Source of the DNA: Arachidicoccus sp050436765 | GTDB taxonomy: Bacteria > Bacteroidota > Bacteroidia > Chitinophagales > Chitinophagaceae | NCBI RefSeq assembly: GCF_050436765.1 | Contig: NZ_JBNQGD010000066.1 | Coordinates: forward strand, 1-59,373 | DNA length: 59,373 nucleotides | Reading direction: 5' to 3' | Shown: positions 17,848 to 26,535 of the stretch, one piece after another | Numbering within the stretch: position 1 is the stretch's first letter | Layout: each line of letters starts with the position of its first letter | Program-made: the position numbers and the translations under genes | The notes under the pieces: model-generated | Databases searched by the model: none | What the model was told of the DNA's origin: nothing | What the model saw: only the letters and a program-made list of their open reading frames with translations

Positions 17848-18105
17848 ATGACCGAAAGAAATTTGCGTAAATCAAGAGTAGGGATTGTAAGCAGTAACAA
17901 GATGACTAAGACTATCACTGTGGCTGTTGAAAGAAAGGTAAAACACCCTATGTACGGTAAGTTTGTGAAGAAAACTACCAAGTTTCACGCACACGATGAA
18001 AAGAATGAGGCGGCTATTGGCGATATCGTGAAGATTATGGAAACTCGCCCATTGAGTAAAACTAAACGCTGGCGTTTAGTGGAAATAGTAGAAAAAGCTA
18101 AATAA
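17848..18105 (+). CDS. rpsQ: 30S ribosomal protein S17
   Basis: An 85-residue S17 with RKSRVGIVSSNKMTKTITVA, KHPMYGKFVKKTTKFHAHDE and the OB-fold end ETRPLSKTKRWRLVEIVEKA. S17 is an early-binding protein of the 30S body. Start at the ATG at 17848. Confidence 0.97.
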   Translation: MTERNLRKSRVGIVSSNKMTKTITVAVERKVKHPMYGKFVKKTTKFHAHDEKNEAAIGDIVKIMETRPLSKTKRWRLVEIVEKAK

Positions 18106-18199
18106 GCGATAGCTTATTTACTTAGGAAATTCCTATTTGAAAAATAAAATTGAATTAGATTAATATTTAATTATTAATCGAAGCTAAAAGCTAAATAAA

Positions 18200-18568
18200 A
18201 TGATTCAGCAAGAAAGTAGGCTACGTGTAGCTGATAACAGTGGAGCAAAAGAAGTACTTTGTATTCGTGTACTTGGCAACTCTGGACAAGATTATGCAAA
18301 AATCGGTGATAAAATAGTTGTTACCGTTAAGGATGCGATACCTGCCGGTAATATCAAAAAAGGTACCGTTTCTAAAGCAGTAATTGTACGGACAACTAAT
18401 AAATTGCGTCGTAAAGATGGTTCTTATATTCGTTTTGATGATAATGCTGTTGTGTTATTAAACAATGCCGATGAGCCAAGGGGCACACGTATTTTCGGGC
18501 CAGTCGCTCGTGAGTTAAGAGACAAAGGACATATGAAAATTATTTCTTTGGCGCCCGAAGTTCTTTAA
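18200..18568 (+). CDS. rplN: 50S ribosomal protein L14
   Basis: A 122-residue L14 starting MIQQESRLRVADNSGAKE, with VVRTTNKLRRKDGSYIRFDD and the C-terminal RGTRIFGPVARELRD. L14 sits at the subunit interface and is the docking site of the silencing factor RsfS. Length is exactly typical. Confidence 0.98.
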   Translation: MIQQESRLRVADNSGAKEVLCIRVLGNSGQDYAKIGDKIVVTVKDAIPAGNIKKGTVSKAVIVRTTNKLRRKDGSYIRFDDNAVVLLNNADEPRGTRIFGPVARELRDKGHMKIISLAPEVL

Positions 18569-18632
18569 GCTATAAAGGAAAAAATATTATTTAAGCTTTA
18601 AGCGACAAGCTTTGAGCATTAAGCATACAAAT

Positions 18633-18971
18633 ATGATTAATAGATTTAAACCCAAATACAATATCAAAAAAGGCGATAAAGTTGTCATCATTGCTGGTGA
18701 TGATAAAGATCTTAAGAAACCTCGTACGATATTGCAAGTAATTACCGATAAAGGTCGCGTAGTAGTTGAAGGTGCAAACATTGTAACTAAACACACGAAA
18801 CCATCGGCTACGAATACCAAAGGTGGTATTATAAAAGTAGAAGCACCTATACACATTAGTAATGTGCAATTATGGGATGCTAAAGTCGGCGGGCCTGCGA
18901 AAATTAAGCGCACTCGTGAAAATGGTAAACTAATTCGTATTTCAAAAAAATCCGGGGAGGCAATTAAATAA
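18633..18971 (+). CDS. rplX: 50S ribosomal protein L24
   Basis: A 112-residue L24. The ATG at 18633 gives MINRFKPKYNIKKGDKVV, the usual start; a TTG 21 bases upstream would add residues derived from the spacer repeat. The KOW motif (KKGDKVVIIAGDDKDLK) and the VEAPIHISNVQLWD segment identify it. L24 initiates 50S assembly near the tunnel exit. Its stop codon overlaps the rplE start by one base (TAATG), implying translational coupling. Confidence 0.96.
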   Translation: MINRFKPKYNIKKGDKVVIIAGDDKDLKKPRTILQVITDKGRVVVEGANIVTKHTKPSATNTKGGIIKVEAPIHISNVQLWDAKVGGPAKIKRTRENGKLIRISKKSGEAIK

Positions 18972-19546
18972 TGAGCACACAAAAATATTCGCCAAGATTG
19001 GCAGAAAAATATACGAAAGAAGTAGTCCCTACTTTAATTAAGAAGTTTGCATATACAACGCCTATGCAGGCGCCTAAATTGGAAAAGATTTGTTTAAACC
19101 GCGGTGTAAATGGTGCAGTTTCTGATAAGAAATTGGTTGAAATTGCGGTTGATGAACTTACTATGATTTCTGGGCAAAAAGCGGTCACGACTTTTTCTAA
19201 GAAAGATATCTCCAATTTTAAATTGCGTAAAGGCATGCCGATAGGTGCGCGTGTAACTTTGCGTGGAGAAAAAATGTATGAGTTTTTAGATAGGCTGATT
19301 TCCGTGTCTTTACCACGTGTACGTGATTTCAAAGGCATTAGCGATAAAGCTTTCGATGGCCGTGGAAATTACACTTTGGGTGTTACCGAACAAATCATTT
19401 TCCCTGAAATCGATATTGATAAAGTAAATAAAATTACTGGTCTCGACATCACTTTCGTGACTTCAGCTAATTCGAATGATGAAGCTTATGAATTATTGAA
19501 AGAGCTTGGATTGCCTTTCAAAAATATTAAAAAAGAAAACAATTAA
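18971..19546 (+). CDS. rplE: 50S ribosomal protein L5
   Basis: A 191-residue L5 with KLEKICLNRGVNGAVSDKK, TTFSKKDISNFKLRKGMPIG and LPRVRDFKGISDKAFDGRGN. L5 binds 5S rRNA and contacts the P-site tRNA and S13. It overlaps rplX by one base. Confidence 0.97.
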   Translation: MSTQKYSPRLAEKYTKEVVPTLIKKFAYTTPMQAPKLEKICLNRGVNGAVSDKKLVEIAVDELTMISGQKAVTTFSKKDISNFKLRKGMPIGARVTLRGEKMYEFLDRLISVSLPRVRDFKGISDKAFDGRGNYTLGVTEQIIFPEIDIDKVNKITGLDITFVTSANSNDEAYELLKELGLPFKNIKKENN

Positions 19547-19628
19547 TTAAGCAATTTGGAAATTTGAAGATATATTCTTCAATTTCAATATCAAATTGTC
19601 AGATTATCAAATAGTCAAATTAAAAATT

Positions 19629-19898
19629 ATGGCAAAAGAATCAATTAAAGCCAGACAGAGAAAGCGCGAGGCAATGGTGGAAAAATATGCGGTAAAACGT
19701 GCAGCTTTGAAGGAAGCCGGGGATTATGCGGCATTGGATAAGCTTCCTAGAAATGCTTCACCTGTGCGTCTGAAAAACCGTTGTCAGCTTACAGGTCGTC
19801 CGAGAGGCTATATCAGATACTTTGGTTTATCTAGAGTAATCTTTAGAGATATGGCTCTTGATGGCAAGATACCAGGTGTTAAAAAAGCAAGCTGGTAA
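19629..19898 (+). CDS. rpsN: 30S ribosomal protein S14
   Basis: An 89-residue S14 starting at the ATG at 19629 (MAKESIKARQRKREAMVEKY). A longer frame back to 19596 only translates the AT-rich spacer. The C-terminal part, RCQLTGRPRGYIRYFGLSR, lacks the paired cysteines of the zinc-binding form, so this is the zinc-independent type. S14 sits in the 30S head. Confidence 0.96.
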   Translation: MAKESIKARQRKREAMVEKYAVKRAALKEAGDYAALDKLPRNASPVRLKNRCQLTGRPRGYIRYFGLSRVIFRDMALDGKIPGVKKASW

Positions 19899-19976
19899 TA
19901 ATAGTTTAGCCGTTATTAATAATTATTGACGACAGCAACATTAATCAATTTTACAACCGTATTAATTTAGATACAA

Positions 19977-20375
19977 ATGGTAACAGATCCTATAGCAGAC
20001 TTTTTGACCAGGGTTCGTAATGCTCAGATGGCAGGTCATAGAATTGTAGAAATTCCTGCTTCAAATTTGAAAAAACGTATGACTGAAATATTGTACGCTC
20101 AAGGTTATATCTTAAAATATAAATTTGAGGACGACAATAAACAAGGCATTATTAAGATCGCGTTGAAATACGATCCGACAACTAAGCTTCCGGCTATTCA
20201 ATCTCTGGAACGTATTAGTCGTCCAGGATTACGTCAATACTCAAAACCTGCTGACTTCAAAAGAGTAATCAATGGTTTGGGTGTAGCGATCATCAGCACG
20301 TCAAAAGGTGTGATGACGGACAAACAGGCAAGAGCGGAAAATGTAGGTGGAGAAGTTCTTTGCCACATTTATTAA
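19977..20375 (+). CDS. rpsH: 30S ribosomal protein S8
   Basis: A 132-residue S8 starting MVTDPIADFLTRVRNAQMAG, with SRPGLRQYSKPADFKRVING and the GVMTDKQARAENVGGEVLCH end. S8 binds helix 21 of 16S rRNA; in E. coli it represses the spc operon at rplE, which has not been examined here. Confidence 0.97.
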   Translation: MVTDPIADFLTRVRNAQMAGHRIVEIPASNLKKRMTEILYAQGYILKYKFEDDNKQGIIKIALKYDPTTKLPAIQSLERISRPGLRQYSKPADFKRVINGLGVAIISTSKGVMTDKQARAENVGGEVLCHIY

Positions 20376-20458
20376 TAAAAATTGGTTTTAAATACATTAA
20401 GCCGCACATACACGGCTGACCGGTTTAAAACATTTACTTCATATTTAAATTTTATTGT

Positions 20459-21013
20459 ATGTCTCGTATTGGCAATCAACCCATAAATATACCTGCAGGA
20501 GTAACTGTTAGTGTTGGGAAAGATAATATCGTAACTGTAAAAGGAGCTAAAGGTGAACTAAAGCAAGCAGTAGATCGCGATATAAAAGTGGAAGTGAATG
20601 GCTCTGTCATAAACATAAGTCGTCCTACTGAGCAAATTCGTCACAAGGCGTTGCATGGTTTATACCGTTCAATTATTTCTAATTTGGTAAAAGGTGTTTC
20701 TGAAGGGTTTAAAAAAGATTTGGAACTAGTTGGGGTTGGTTATAAAGCATCGAACCAAGGTAATGTGTTAGATTTGGCTTTAGGTTATTCACACAACATT
20801 ATATTTGATGTTCCCAAAGAATTGAAAGTTTCTACTGAAACTGTAAAAGGTAAGAATCCGCTGATTCTTTTAGAAAGCCACGACAAACAATTGTTGGGGC
20901 AGGTAGCAGCAAAACTGCGTAGTCTACGTAAACCAGAACCGTACAAAGGGAAAGGGGTTAGATATGTTGGTGAAGTTGTTCGCCGTAAAGCAGGTAAAGC
21001 AGCCGGTAAATAA
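20459..21013 (+). CDS. rplF: 50S ribosomal protein L6
   Basis: A 184-residue L6: MSRIGNQPINIPAGVTV at the start, GVSEGFKKDLELVGVGYKAS in the middle and PEPYKGKGVRYVGEVVRRKAG near the end. L6 supports the sarcin-ricin loop region of the 50S subunit. Standard length. Confidence 0.98.
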   Translation: MSRIGNQPINIPAGVTVSVGKDNIVTVKGAKGELKQAVDRDIKVEVNGSVINISRPTEQIRHKALHGLYRSIISNLVKGVSEGFKKDLELVGVGYKASNQGNVLDLALGYSHNIIFDVPKELKVSTETVKGKNPLILLESHDKQLLGQVAAKLRSLRKPEPYKGKGVRYVGEVVRRKAGKAAGK

Positions 21014-21110
21014 TATCATTACTAGTAAACTTTTATTACTAATTGGTTACTTACAAAATAAATTCGCTATAACATTTTCCGGCAGCATCGGAAAATAAAA
21101 TAAAAAAGCA

Positions 21111-21464
21111 ATGAGCAATACGTTACAAAAAAAACAGAAAATACGTTACCGCATTCGTAAGAAGGTGGCTGGTACTGCAGCAAAACCACGTTTGTCGGTA
21201 TTTCGCAGCAATAACGAATTATATCTTCAATTGATTAATGATGATGATAGTGTGACTATTACATCTGCCTCTACCAGAGATAAAGATATAGTTGCGCAAG
21301 CAGGTACTAAAACTGAAAAGTCGAAATTAGCCGGATCGGCAATTGGCCGTAAGGCGCTTGATTTAGGCGTAAAAGAAGTTGTATTCGATCGCGGTGGAAG
21401 TTTGTATCATGGTCGTGTGAAAGCTGCGGCTGAAGGTGCAAGAGAAGCTGGCTTGCAATTTTAA
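21111..21464 (+). CDS. rplR: 50S ribosomal protein L18
   Basis: A 117-residue L18. RIRKKVAGTAAKPRLSVFRS, LIGRKA-type AIGRKALDLGVKEVVFDRGG and the C-terminal YHGRVKAAAEGAREAGLQF identify it. L18 binds 5S rRNA with L5. Confidence 0.97.
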   Translation: MSNTLQKKQKIRYRIRKKVAGTAAKPRLSVFRSNNELYLQLINDDDSVTITSASTRDKDIVAQAGTKTEKSKLAGSAIGRKALDLGVKEVVFDRGGSLYHGRVKAAAEGAREAGLQF

Positions 21465-21497
21465 TTTAATTTTTATAGAAAAAGTAAATAGATTTAA

Positions 21498-22019
21498 ATG
21501 TCTAATTCAAACATACAAAGGGTAAAACCTACAGCTGATGCTGAACTGAAAGAAAAAGTGGTTTCTATCAATCGTGTAGTGAAGACTACTAAAGGCGGAC
21601 GTACATTCAGTTTCTCTGCTTTAGTTGTAGTAGGCAATGGTAGCGGATTGGTGGGTCAAGGTCTAGGGAAAGCTAAAGAAGTTCAGGAAGCTATCGTTAA
21701 AGGTATTGAAGACGCGAAGAAGAACTTAGTAAAAGTTCCAATTCGTCACGGTACAATACCTCACGAACAGTTTGCCAAAGAAGGCGCTGCAAAAGTATTA
21801 ATTAAACCAGCTGCACAAGGTACTGGTGTAATCGCCGGAGGCAGCATGCGTGCTGTTTTGGAGAGTGCGGGTATAACTGATGTTTTATCTAAAAACTTAG
21901 GTTCTGCAAATCCACAAAACGTGGTAAAAGCTACCGTGAAAGCATTGACTATGTTACGCGAACCAATTGGAGTTGCTAAACAAAGAAACATAAAGCTTAG
22001 CAAGGTATTTAATGGATAA
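21498..22019 (+). CDS. rpsE: 30S ribosomal protein S5
   Basis: A 173-residue S5. The dsRNA-binding domain (LKEKVVSINRVVKTTKGGRT, FSFSALVVVGNGSGLVGQG) and the C-terminal GGSMRAVLESAGITDVLSKN are clear. S5 forms part of the mRNA entry tunnel and affects decoding fidelity. Confidence 0.98.
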   Translation: MSNSNIQRVKPTADAELKEKVVSINRVVKTTKGGRTFSFSALVVVGNGSGLVGQGLGKAKEVQEAIVKGIEDAKKNLVKVPIRHGTIPHEQFAKEGAAKVLIKPAAQGTGVIAGGSMRAVLESAGITDVLSKNLGSANPQNVVKATVKALTMLREPIGVAKQRNIKLSKVFNG

Positions 22020-22098
22020 AATCTAGTTAAAAGCTAAAAGATGGAACTTTTTGGAGAGATTTTCAACTTTTAACTTTCAACTTTCAACTCATAATAAA

Positions 22099-22278
22099 AT
22101 GGCAAAAATTAAAGTAACACAAATTAAGAGTTCAATTGATAGGCCTGAACGTCAGAAACTAACTTTGAAGGCTTTGGGATTGAATAAGCTAAATGCGTCA
22201 AAAGAAGTAGAAGCTACCCTACAAATAGAAGGCATGGTTAAAAAAGTAAGCCATCTTGTAAAAGTGGAAACTGTTTAA
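22099..22278 (+). CDS. rpmD: 50S ribosomal protein L30
   Basis: A 59-residue L30, starting at the ATG at 22099 (MAKIKVTQIKSSIDRPERQ). A TTG 48 bases upstream opens a longer frame, but those residues translate a CAACTTT-type repeat. Length and the ALGLNKLNASKEV segment fit the family. Confidence 0.96.
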   Translation: MAKIKVTQIKSSIDRPERQKLTLKALGLNKLNASKEVEATLQIEGMVKKVSHLVKVETV

Positions 22279-22375
22279 CTATTTCTTTGATAGTAAAAAT
22301 AAACGGTTATTTTTGCTGACCTTAATTTAAAATATAGCGAGGGGCGATTCCCCGTTGAGTCTAAAAATCAAAAAG

Positions 22376-22825
22376 ATGAAATTACATAATTTGAAGCCTG
22401 CAGAAGGCGCGGTACACAAACAGAAACGTATTGGACGTGGTGAAGCATCAGGTAAAGGTGGCACTTCTACAAAAGGTAATAAAGGTCAACAAAGCCGTGC
22501 CGGTTACCAATTGAAATTGGCGCACGAAGGTGGTCAAATGCCTATTCAACGTAGAGTCCCTAAGCGTGGTTTCAAAAATCCAAACCACATTACTTTTAAA
22601 GTGTTTAACTTAGCTCAAATTGAGTTGTTAGTTGAAAAATATGAATTGAAGGAATTTTCTTTAGAGAGTCTATACGTCAACGGCCTGGTTTCCAGAACTG
22701 ATAAAGTAAAGATCTTGGGTAACGGAGAGCTAGCAACAAAATTAAATTTTAAAGTACACGCAGTTAGCGCCAAAGCCAAAGCAGTCATTGAATCGGCTGG
22801 CGGTACGGTGGAAGTTTTAAATTAA
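22376..22825 (+). CDS. rplO: 50S ribosomal protein L15
   Basis: A 149-residue L15 starting at the ATG at 22376 (MKLHNLKPAEGAVHKQKRIG). The Gly-rich loop GRGEASGKGGTSTKGNKGQQ, the PIQRRVPKRGFKN segment and the C-terminal VHAVSAKAKAVIESAGG are diagnostic. L15 stabilises the 50S core late in assembly. A terminator follows. Confidence 0.97.
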   Translation: MKLHNLKPAEGAVHKQKRIGRGEASGKGGTSTKGNKGQQSRAGYQLKLAHEGGQMPIQRRVPKRGFKNPNHITFKVFNLAQIELLVEKYELKEFSLESLYVNGLVSRTDKVKILGNGELATKLNFKVHAVSAKAKAVIESAGGTVEVLN

Positions 22826-22842
22826 TTTTAAAAATATATTCC

Positions 22843-22869
22843 GGACGCATCCACAAGATGCGTCCTTTT
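22843..22869 (+). terminator. Intrinsic terminator between rplO and secY
   Basis: GGACGCATC-CACAA-GATGCGTCC forms a perfect 9-bp stem and is followed by TTTT. It stands 18 bases after rplO, so full-length transcription into secY would require read-through or a separate secY promoter in the remaining 98 bases. Confidence 0.8.
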
Positions 22870-22966
22870 GCCTTAAATTGCACTGCCTTTTGCCCTGTTG
22901 AAAATTATTGTCAATAATGTATTAAGGAAAAGTATTTAGAACTAAACATATAATTACGCGAAGGGA

Positions 22967-24313
22967 ATGAAAAAATTTATTCAGACCATTAAAAATATTT
23001 GGAATATTGATGAGTTACGTGAAAAAATAGTTTTCACTCTTTTATTAATCTTTATATTCCGATTTGGCGCACACGTAGTTTTGCCTGGTATTGATCCCAA
23101 TAAAATTCAAGCTGCGGCACAACAAACACAAAATAACGGGTTATTAGGTATGTTTGATGCCTTTGCCGGTGGTGCTTTCTCGCAGGCTGGTATTTTGGCA
23201 TTAGGGGTAATGCCGTATATCTCTGCATCTATCTTTATGCAATTGATGACGGTTTTGGTCCCTCAATTACAGAAAATCCAGAAAGAAGGTAAAAGTGGTC
23301 AAACTAAAATTAATCAGTGGACTCGCTATCTAACTGTGTTGGTTACTGCTTTTCAGGCAGTAGCTTATATTTCTTTGCTCAATAGTCCCGCCTATGCTGT
23401 TGCATTGATTCCTTCTTATCAACCTTATTTCTTTGTATCCACCTTATTTGTATTGACATCTGGATCCTTGTTTGTGATGTGGCTAGGTGAAAAAATTCAG
23501 GACAAAGGTTTAGGTAACGGTATTTCTATCATCATTATGATTGGAATCTTATCTCGTCTACCTGAATCCCTTATCCAAGAATTTCAATCTAAACAGGTTA
23601 AAGGGGGTGGTGGATTGTTGATCTTCTTAATTGAAATAGCTTTCTATATCTTCATTAATATGGCCTTGGTAATGTTGGTAGAAGGTGTGCGGAAGGTTCC
23701 TGTGATTTATGCTAAACAGCTGGTAGGGAATAAACAGGTTGGTGGAGCTCGACAATTTTTGCCTTTGAAAGTAAATGCTGCCGGCGTAATGCCTATCATC
23801 TTTGCTCAGGCAATTATGTTCTTACCTACTTTGGTTTCATTCACCAGCCTCGATAAGGGTGGCACAATAACGAGAATCTTTGGTGACCAGACGAATGCTT
23901 GGTATATGATTATATATGGCGGCATGACTGTTGCATTTACCTTTTTATATACTGCGCTGATCTTTAATCCTAAGGAAATGAGTGAAGATTTAAAAAGAAA
24001 CAATGGCTTCATCCCAGGTGTTCAGCCCGGTAAACCTACAGCAGATTATATTGGCTCAATAATGGATCGAATTACTTTTCCTGGGGCCGTTGCCTTGGCG
24101 ATTGCGGGTATTTTACCCGGATTTGCGCAAATGCTTGGTGTACAACAAAGCTTTAGTTATTTCTTTGGAGGAACTTCTTTGTTGATTATGGTGGCGGTAA
24201 TTCTAGACACTTTGCAACAAATTGAAACCCACCTTTTAATGCGTCAATATGATGGGCTAATGAGTGGTGGTGCTCGTGTTCACGGACGTAGTAAAGTGAA
24301 GTCTGGGATATAG
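22967..24313 (+). CDS. secY: Preprotein translocase subunit SecY
   Basis: A 448-residue inner-membrane channel protein of the Sec translocon, with ten membrane segments. Diagnostic parts are FRFGAHVVLPGIDP near the start, the plug region after it, GVMPYISASIFMQLM (residues 80-95), the GNGISIIIMIGI stretch, KVNAAGVMPIIFAQAIMFLP, and the cytoplasmic loop NNGFIPGVQPGKPTADYI. Normal length. Located at the usual end of the spc cluster, but set off from rplO by a terminator and closed by another one, so it may be an independent unit. Confidence 0.98.
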   Translation: MKKFIQTIKNIWNIDELREKIVFTLLLIFIFRFGAHVVLPGIDPNKIQAAAQQTQNNGLLGMFDAFAGGAFSQAGILALGVMPYISASIFMQLMTVLVPQLQKIQKEGKSGQTKINQWTRYLTVLVTAFQAVAYISLLNSPAYAVALIPSYQPYFFVSTLFVLTSGSLFVMWLGEKIQDKGLGNGISIIIMIGILSRLPESLIQEFQSKQVKGGGGLLIFLIEIAFYIFINMALVMLVEGVRKVPVIYAKQLVGNKQVGGARQFLPLKVNAAGVMPIIFAQAIMFLPTLVSFTSLDKGGTITRIFGDQTNAWYMIIYGGMTVAFTFLYTALIFNPKEMSEDLKRNNGFIPGVQPGKPTADYIGSIMDRITFPGAVALAIAGILPGFAQMLGVQQSFSYFFGGTSLLIMVAVILDTLQQIETHLLMRQYDGLMSGGARVHGRSKVKSGI

Positions 24314-24333
24314 TATTCTTTCTAAAACGAATT

Positions 24334-24372
24334 AAAACCCTGTTGAAATTATCAAATTCAACGGGGTTTTTT
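24334..24372 (+). terminator. Intrinsic terminator after secY
   Basis: AAAACCCTGTTGAA (24334-24347) pairs with TTCAACGGGGTTTT (24357-24370) over 14 positions with one G-T pair, and the stem runs into a T-tract. It separates secY from map. Confidence 0.85.
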
Positions 24373-24382
24373 ATGGGTGTTA

Positions 24383-24414
24383 TACCTTTGCTTTAATTCT
24401 TTGAATTACCTTTG
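24383..24414 (+). promoter_or_regulatory. Candidate tandem -7 elements before map
   Basis: TACCTTTG occurs twice, at 24383-24390 and 24407-24414, directly after the secY terminator and 50-80 bases before the map ATG. Spacing to TTTG-type -33 boxes is not ideal. The position supports separate transcription of map. Confidence 0.45.
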
Positions 24415-24464
24415 ATGCCGAAAATAATAATCTTCTACATAATTTAAACTATACTTTTCAAAAT

Positions 24465-25274
24465 ATGATTTTTTTAAAGACCAACGACGAAATAGAAATT
24501 ATGCGTCAAAATGCGACGACTATCAGTCGCATTTTGGCGGAGATGGCAAAGATATTAAAGCCCGGTATGACTACGTTACAAATAGATCAAATGTGTAAAG
24601 AGATGATTTTAGATGAGGGGGGGATTCCTACTTTTTATGATTATCATGGCTATCCGCATAATATTTGTGCGTCAGTAAACGAAGTTGTCGTACATGGTTT
24701 TCCTAATAAAACGGAACTAAAAGATGGGGACATTGTTTCGCTTGATTTAGGGATTACCAAAAATGGGTACGTAGGAGAGCATGCTTATACCTTTGTACTC
24801 GGAGAATCAACTAAAGAAAATTTGCAATTGGTAAAAGTGACTAAGGAATCTTTATATAAGGGAATTGAAAAAGCAATTGTCGGTTGCAGAGTTGGCGACA
24901 TCGCATTTGCTATTCAAGAGCATACAGAAGGAAAACATGGTTATGGTGTAGTGCGTGAATTAGTCGGTCATGGTCTGGGAAAGACGATGCACGAAGAGCC
25001 AAATGTGCCTAATTATGGCAGGCGCGGTACAGGTATGCAATTGAAAGAGAATCTAACTATTGCAATCGAACCAATGATTAATTTAGGCAAAAGAAATGTT
25101 TATACGGAAAAAGATGGTTGGACAATAAAAACCAGGGATGGAAAGCCGTCTGTACACTTTGAGCATAATGTATGTGTGAAGAGAAACAAGGCGCTGGTTC
25201 TTTCGGATTTCTCCATTATTGAAGCTGCCGAAAAAACAAATGCCAATTTGAATACTTCGTACGAAACGTTGTAA
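24465..25274 (+). CDS. map: Methionine aminopeptidase type I with a Glu in place of the second metal-binding Asp
   Basis: A 269-residue M24A peptidase that removes initiator Met from nascent proteins. Ligand and active-site positions found: His77 (VVVHGFP), Asp94 (VSLDLG), His169 (GHGLGK), His176 (MHEEP), Glu202 (AIEPMIN) and Glu233 (HFEHNV). The second Asp ligand, Asp108 in the E. coli enzyme (GDTS; GDSA in related Bacteroidota), is Glu105 here in GYVGEHAYTF. Glu might still bind metal, but the change is rare for this family as far as I know. Gene order secY-map is standard, but infA-rpmJ-rpsM do not follow. A second map copy elsewhere in the genome is likely (inference). Confidence 0.92.
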   Translation: MIFLKTNDEIEIMRQNATTISRILAEMAKILKPGMTTLQIDQMCKEMILDEGGIPTFYDYHGYPHNICASVNEVVVHGFPNKTELKDGDIVSLDLGITKNGYVGEHAYTFVLGESTKENLQLVKVTKESLYKGIEKAIVGCRVGDIAFAIQEHTEGKHGYGVVRELVGHGLGKTMHEEPNVPNYGRRGTGMQLKENLTIAIEPMINLGKRNVYTEKDGWTIKTRDGKPSVHFEHNVCVKRNKALVLSDFSIIEAAEKTNANLNTSYETL

Positions 25275-25293
25275 CATTTTCAACTTATAAACA

Positions 25294-26535
25294 TTGCAAC
25301 ATTTTAATGAGGAGAAAACTTTAATTGTAATCGGTGGGGGGGCAGCTGGATTTTTCTGTGCGGTGAATGCTGCACGACTTGCACCCAAATTGAAAGTTAT
25401 TATTCTTGAGAAATCATCTAAGGTTTTGGCCAAGGTGAAGGTGAGTGGTGGTGGGCGCTGTAATGTAACCCATCATTGTTTTGATGTAAACGAATTGATT
25501 AAAAAATATCCGCGCGGAAAGAATTTTCTCAAAAAAGAATTATTTCAATTTACACCGAAAGATACTGTCGAATGGTTTGAAAGGCGGGGTATCGCGTTAA
25601 AGACCGAAGCTGATGGAAGAATGTTCCCTGTTACTAATTCTTCTCAAAGTATTATTGATTGCTTGTTACAGGAAGCAACAAAATATAAAGTGCATCTTCG
25701 CCTCTACAGTTCTGTTCAAAAGATTTTCAAAGACGAAAATAAATGGATCGTCGATTTAGGAATGGAGAAATTGCAAGCCGACTTTATTTGTGTGGCTTGT
25801 GGTGGCTTTCCTAAGCTACAACAGTTTGACTGGCTCCAAAATTTGCAACACAAAATAGACCCGCCGGTTCCGTCGCTTTTTACTTTTAATATTCCGGGTA
25901 ATTCTGTTACATCTTTAATGGGCGTCAGTGTACAGCGCGCGCAGGTAAAAGTATTGGGTACAAAATTAAACGAAGAAGGTCCATTGATGATAACGCATTG
26001 GGGAATGAGTGGGCCGGTGGTTTTGCGTTTATCGGCTTGGGGTGCAAGAACTTTAGCAGAACAAAATTATCATTATAAAATACACGTCAATTGGTTACCC
26101 GATTTTAAAGAACATACTTTGCGGGAAGAATGGAATTTCATAAGAAATAAACATGCTGCACAGAAAATGAATGATAAAAACCCTTTTGAATTACCCAAAA
26201 GGTTATGGCAATATTTTTTAGAGAAAGCCGAAATCCCACTTGAAATGTTTTGGTCGAAATTGCCTTCCAAACAACAAAATAAATTGATACAAATTTTAAT
26301 TGCCGATGAATATGAAGTGCATGGTAAAACTACTTTTAAAGAAGAGTTTGTAACCTGCGGTGGCATTGCACTTAATGAAATAGATGCCCAAACGATGCAA
26401 AGTAAATTGCACGAAAATCTCTTCTTCGCCGGAGAAATTCTAGATGTGGATGGTATTACGGGTGGTTTTAATTTTCAACACGCATGGGCGAGTGGATGGG
26501 TCGCGGCCAAAAATATTGTAATCAAAGCCGATTAA
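25294..26535 (+). CDS. BaiN/RdsA (HI0933/YhiN) family FAD-dependent oxidoreductase
   Basis: A 413-residue flavoprotein. It has an N-terminal dinucleotide-binding motif (VIGGGAAGFFCAVNAAR), the family-specific KVSGGGRCNVTH segment near residue 55, and a C-terminal TCGGIAL...FFAGEILDVDGITGGFN stretch, which closes the FAD site. The reaction of this family is not well defined; BaiN has been linked to bile-acid dehydroxylation in clostridia and RdsA-type members to other reductions. Start is TTG at 25294: an in-frame TAA lies two codons upstream and no in-frame ATG precedes the Rossmann motif. It follows map by only 19 bases and may be cotranscribed. Its end overlaps the convergent exporter gene by 4 bases. 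Confidence 0.9.
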   Translation: MQHFNEEKTLIVIGGGAAGFFCAVNAARLAPKLKVIILEKSSKVLAKVKVSGGGRCNVTHHCFDVNELIKKYPRGKNFLKKELFQFTPKDTVEWFERRGIALKTEADGRMFPVTNSSQSIIDCLLQEATKYKVHLRLYSSVQKIFKDENKWIVDLGMEKLQADFICVACGGFPKLQQFDWLQNLQHKIDPPVPSLFTFNIPGNSVTSLMGVSVQRAQVKVLGTKLNEEGPLMITHWGMSGPVVLRLSAWGARTLAEQNYHYKIHVNWLPDFKEHTLREEWNFIRNKHAAQKMNDKNPFELPKRLWQYFLEKAEIPLEMFWSKLPSKQQNKLIQILIADEYEVHGKTTFKEEFVTCGGIALNEIDAQTMQSKLHENLFFAGEILDVDGITGGFNFQHAWASGWVAAKNIVIKAD

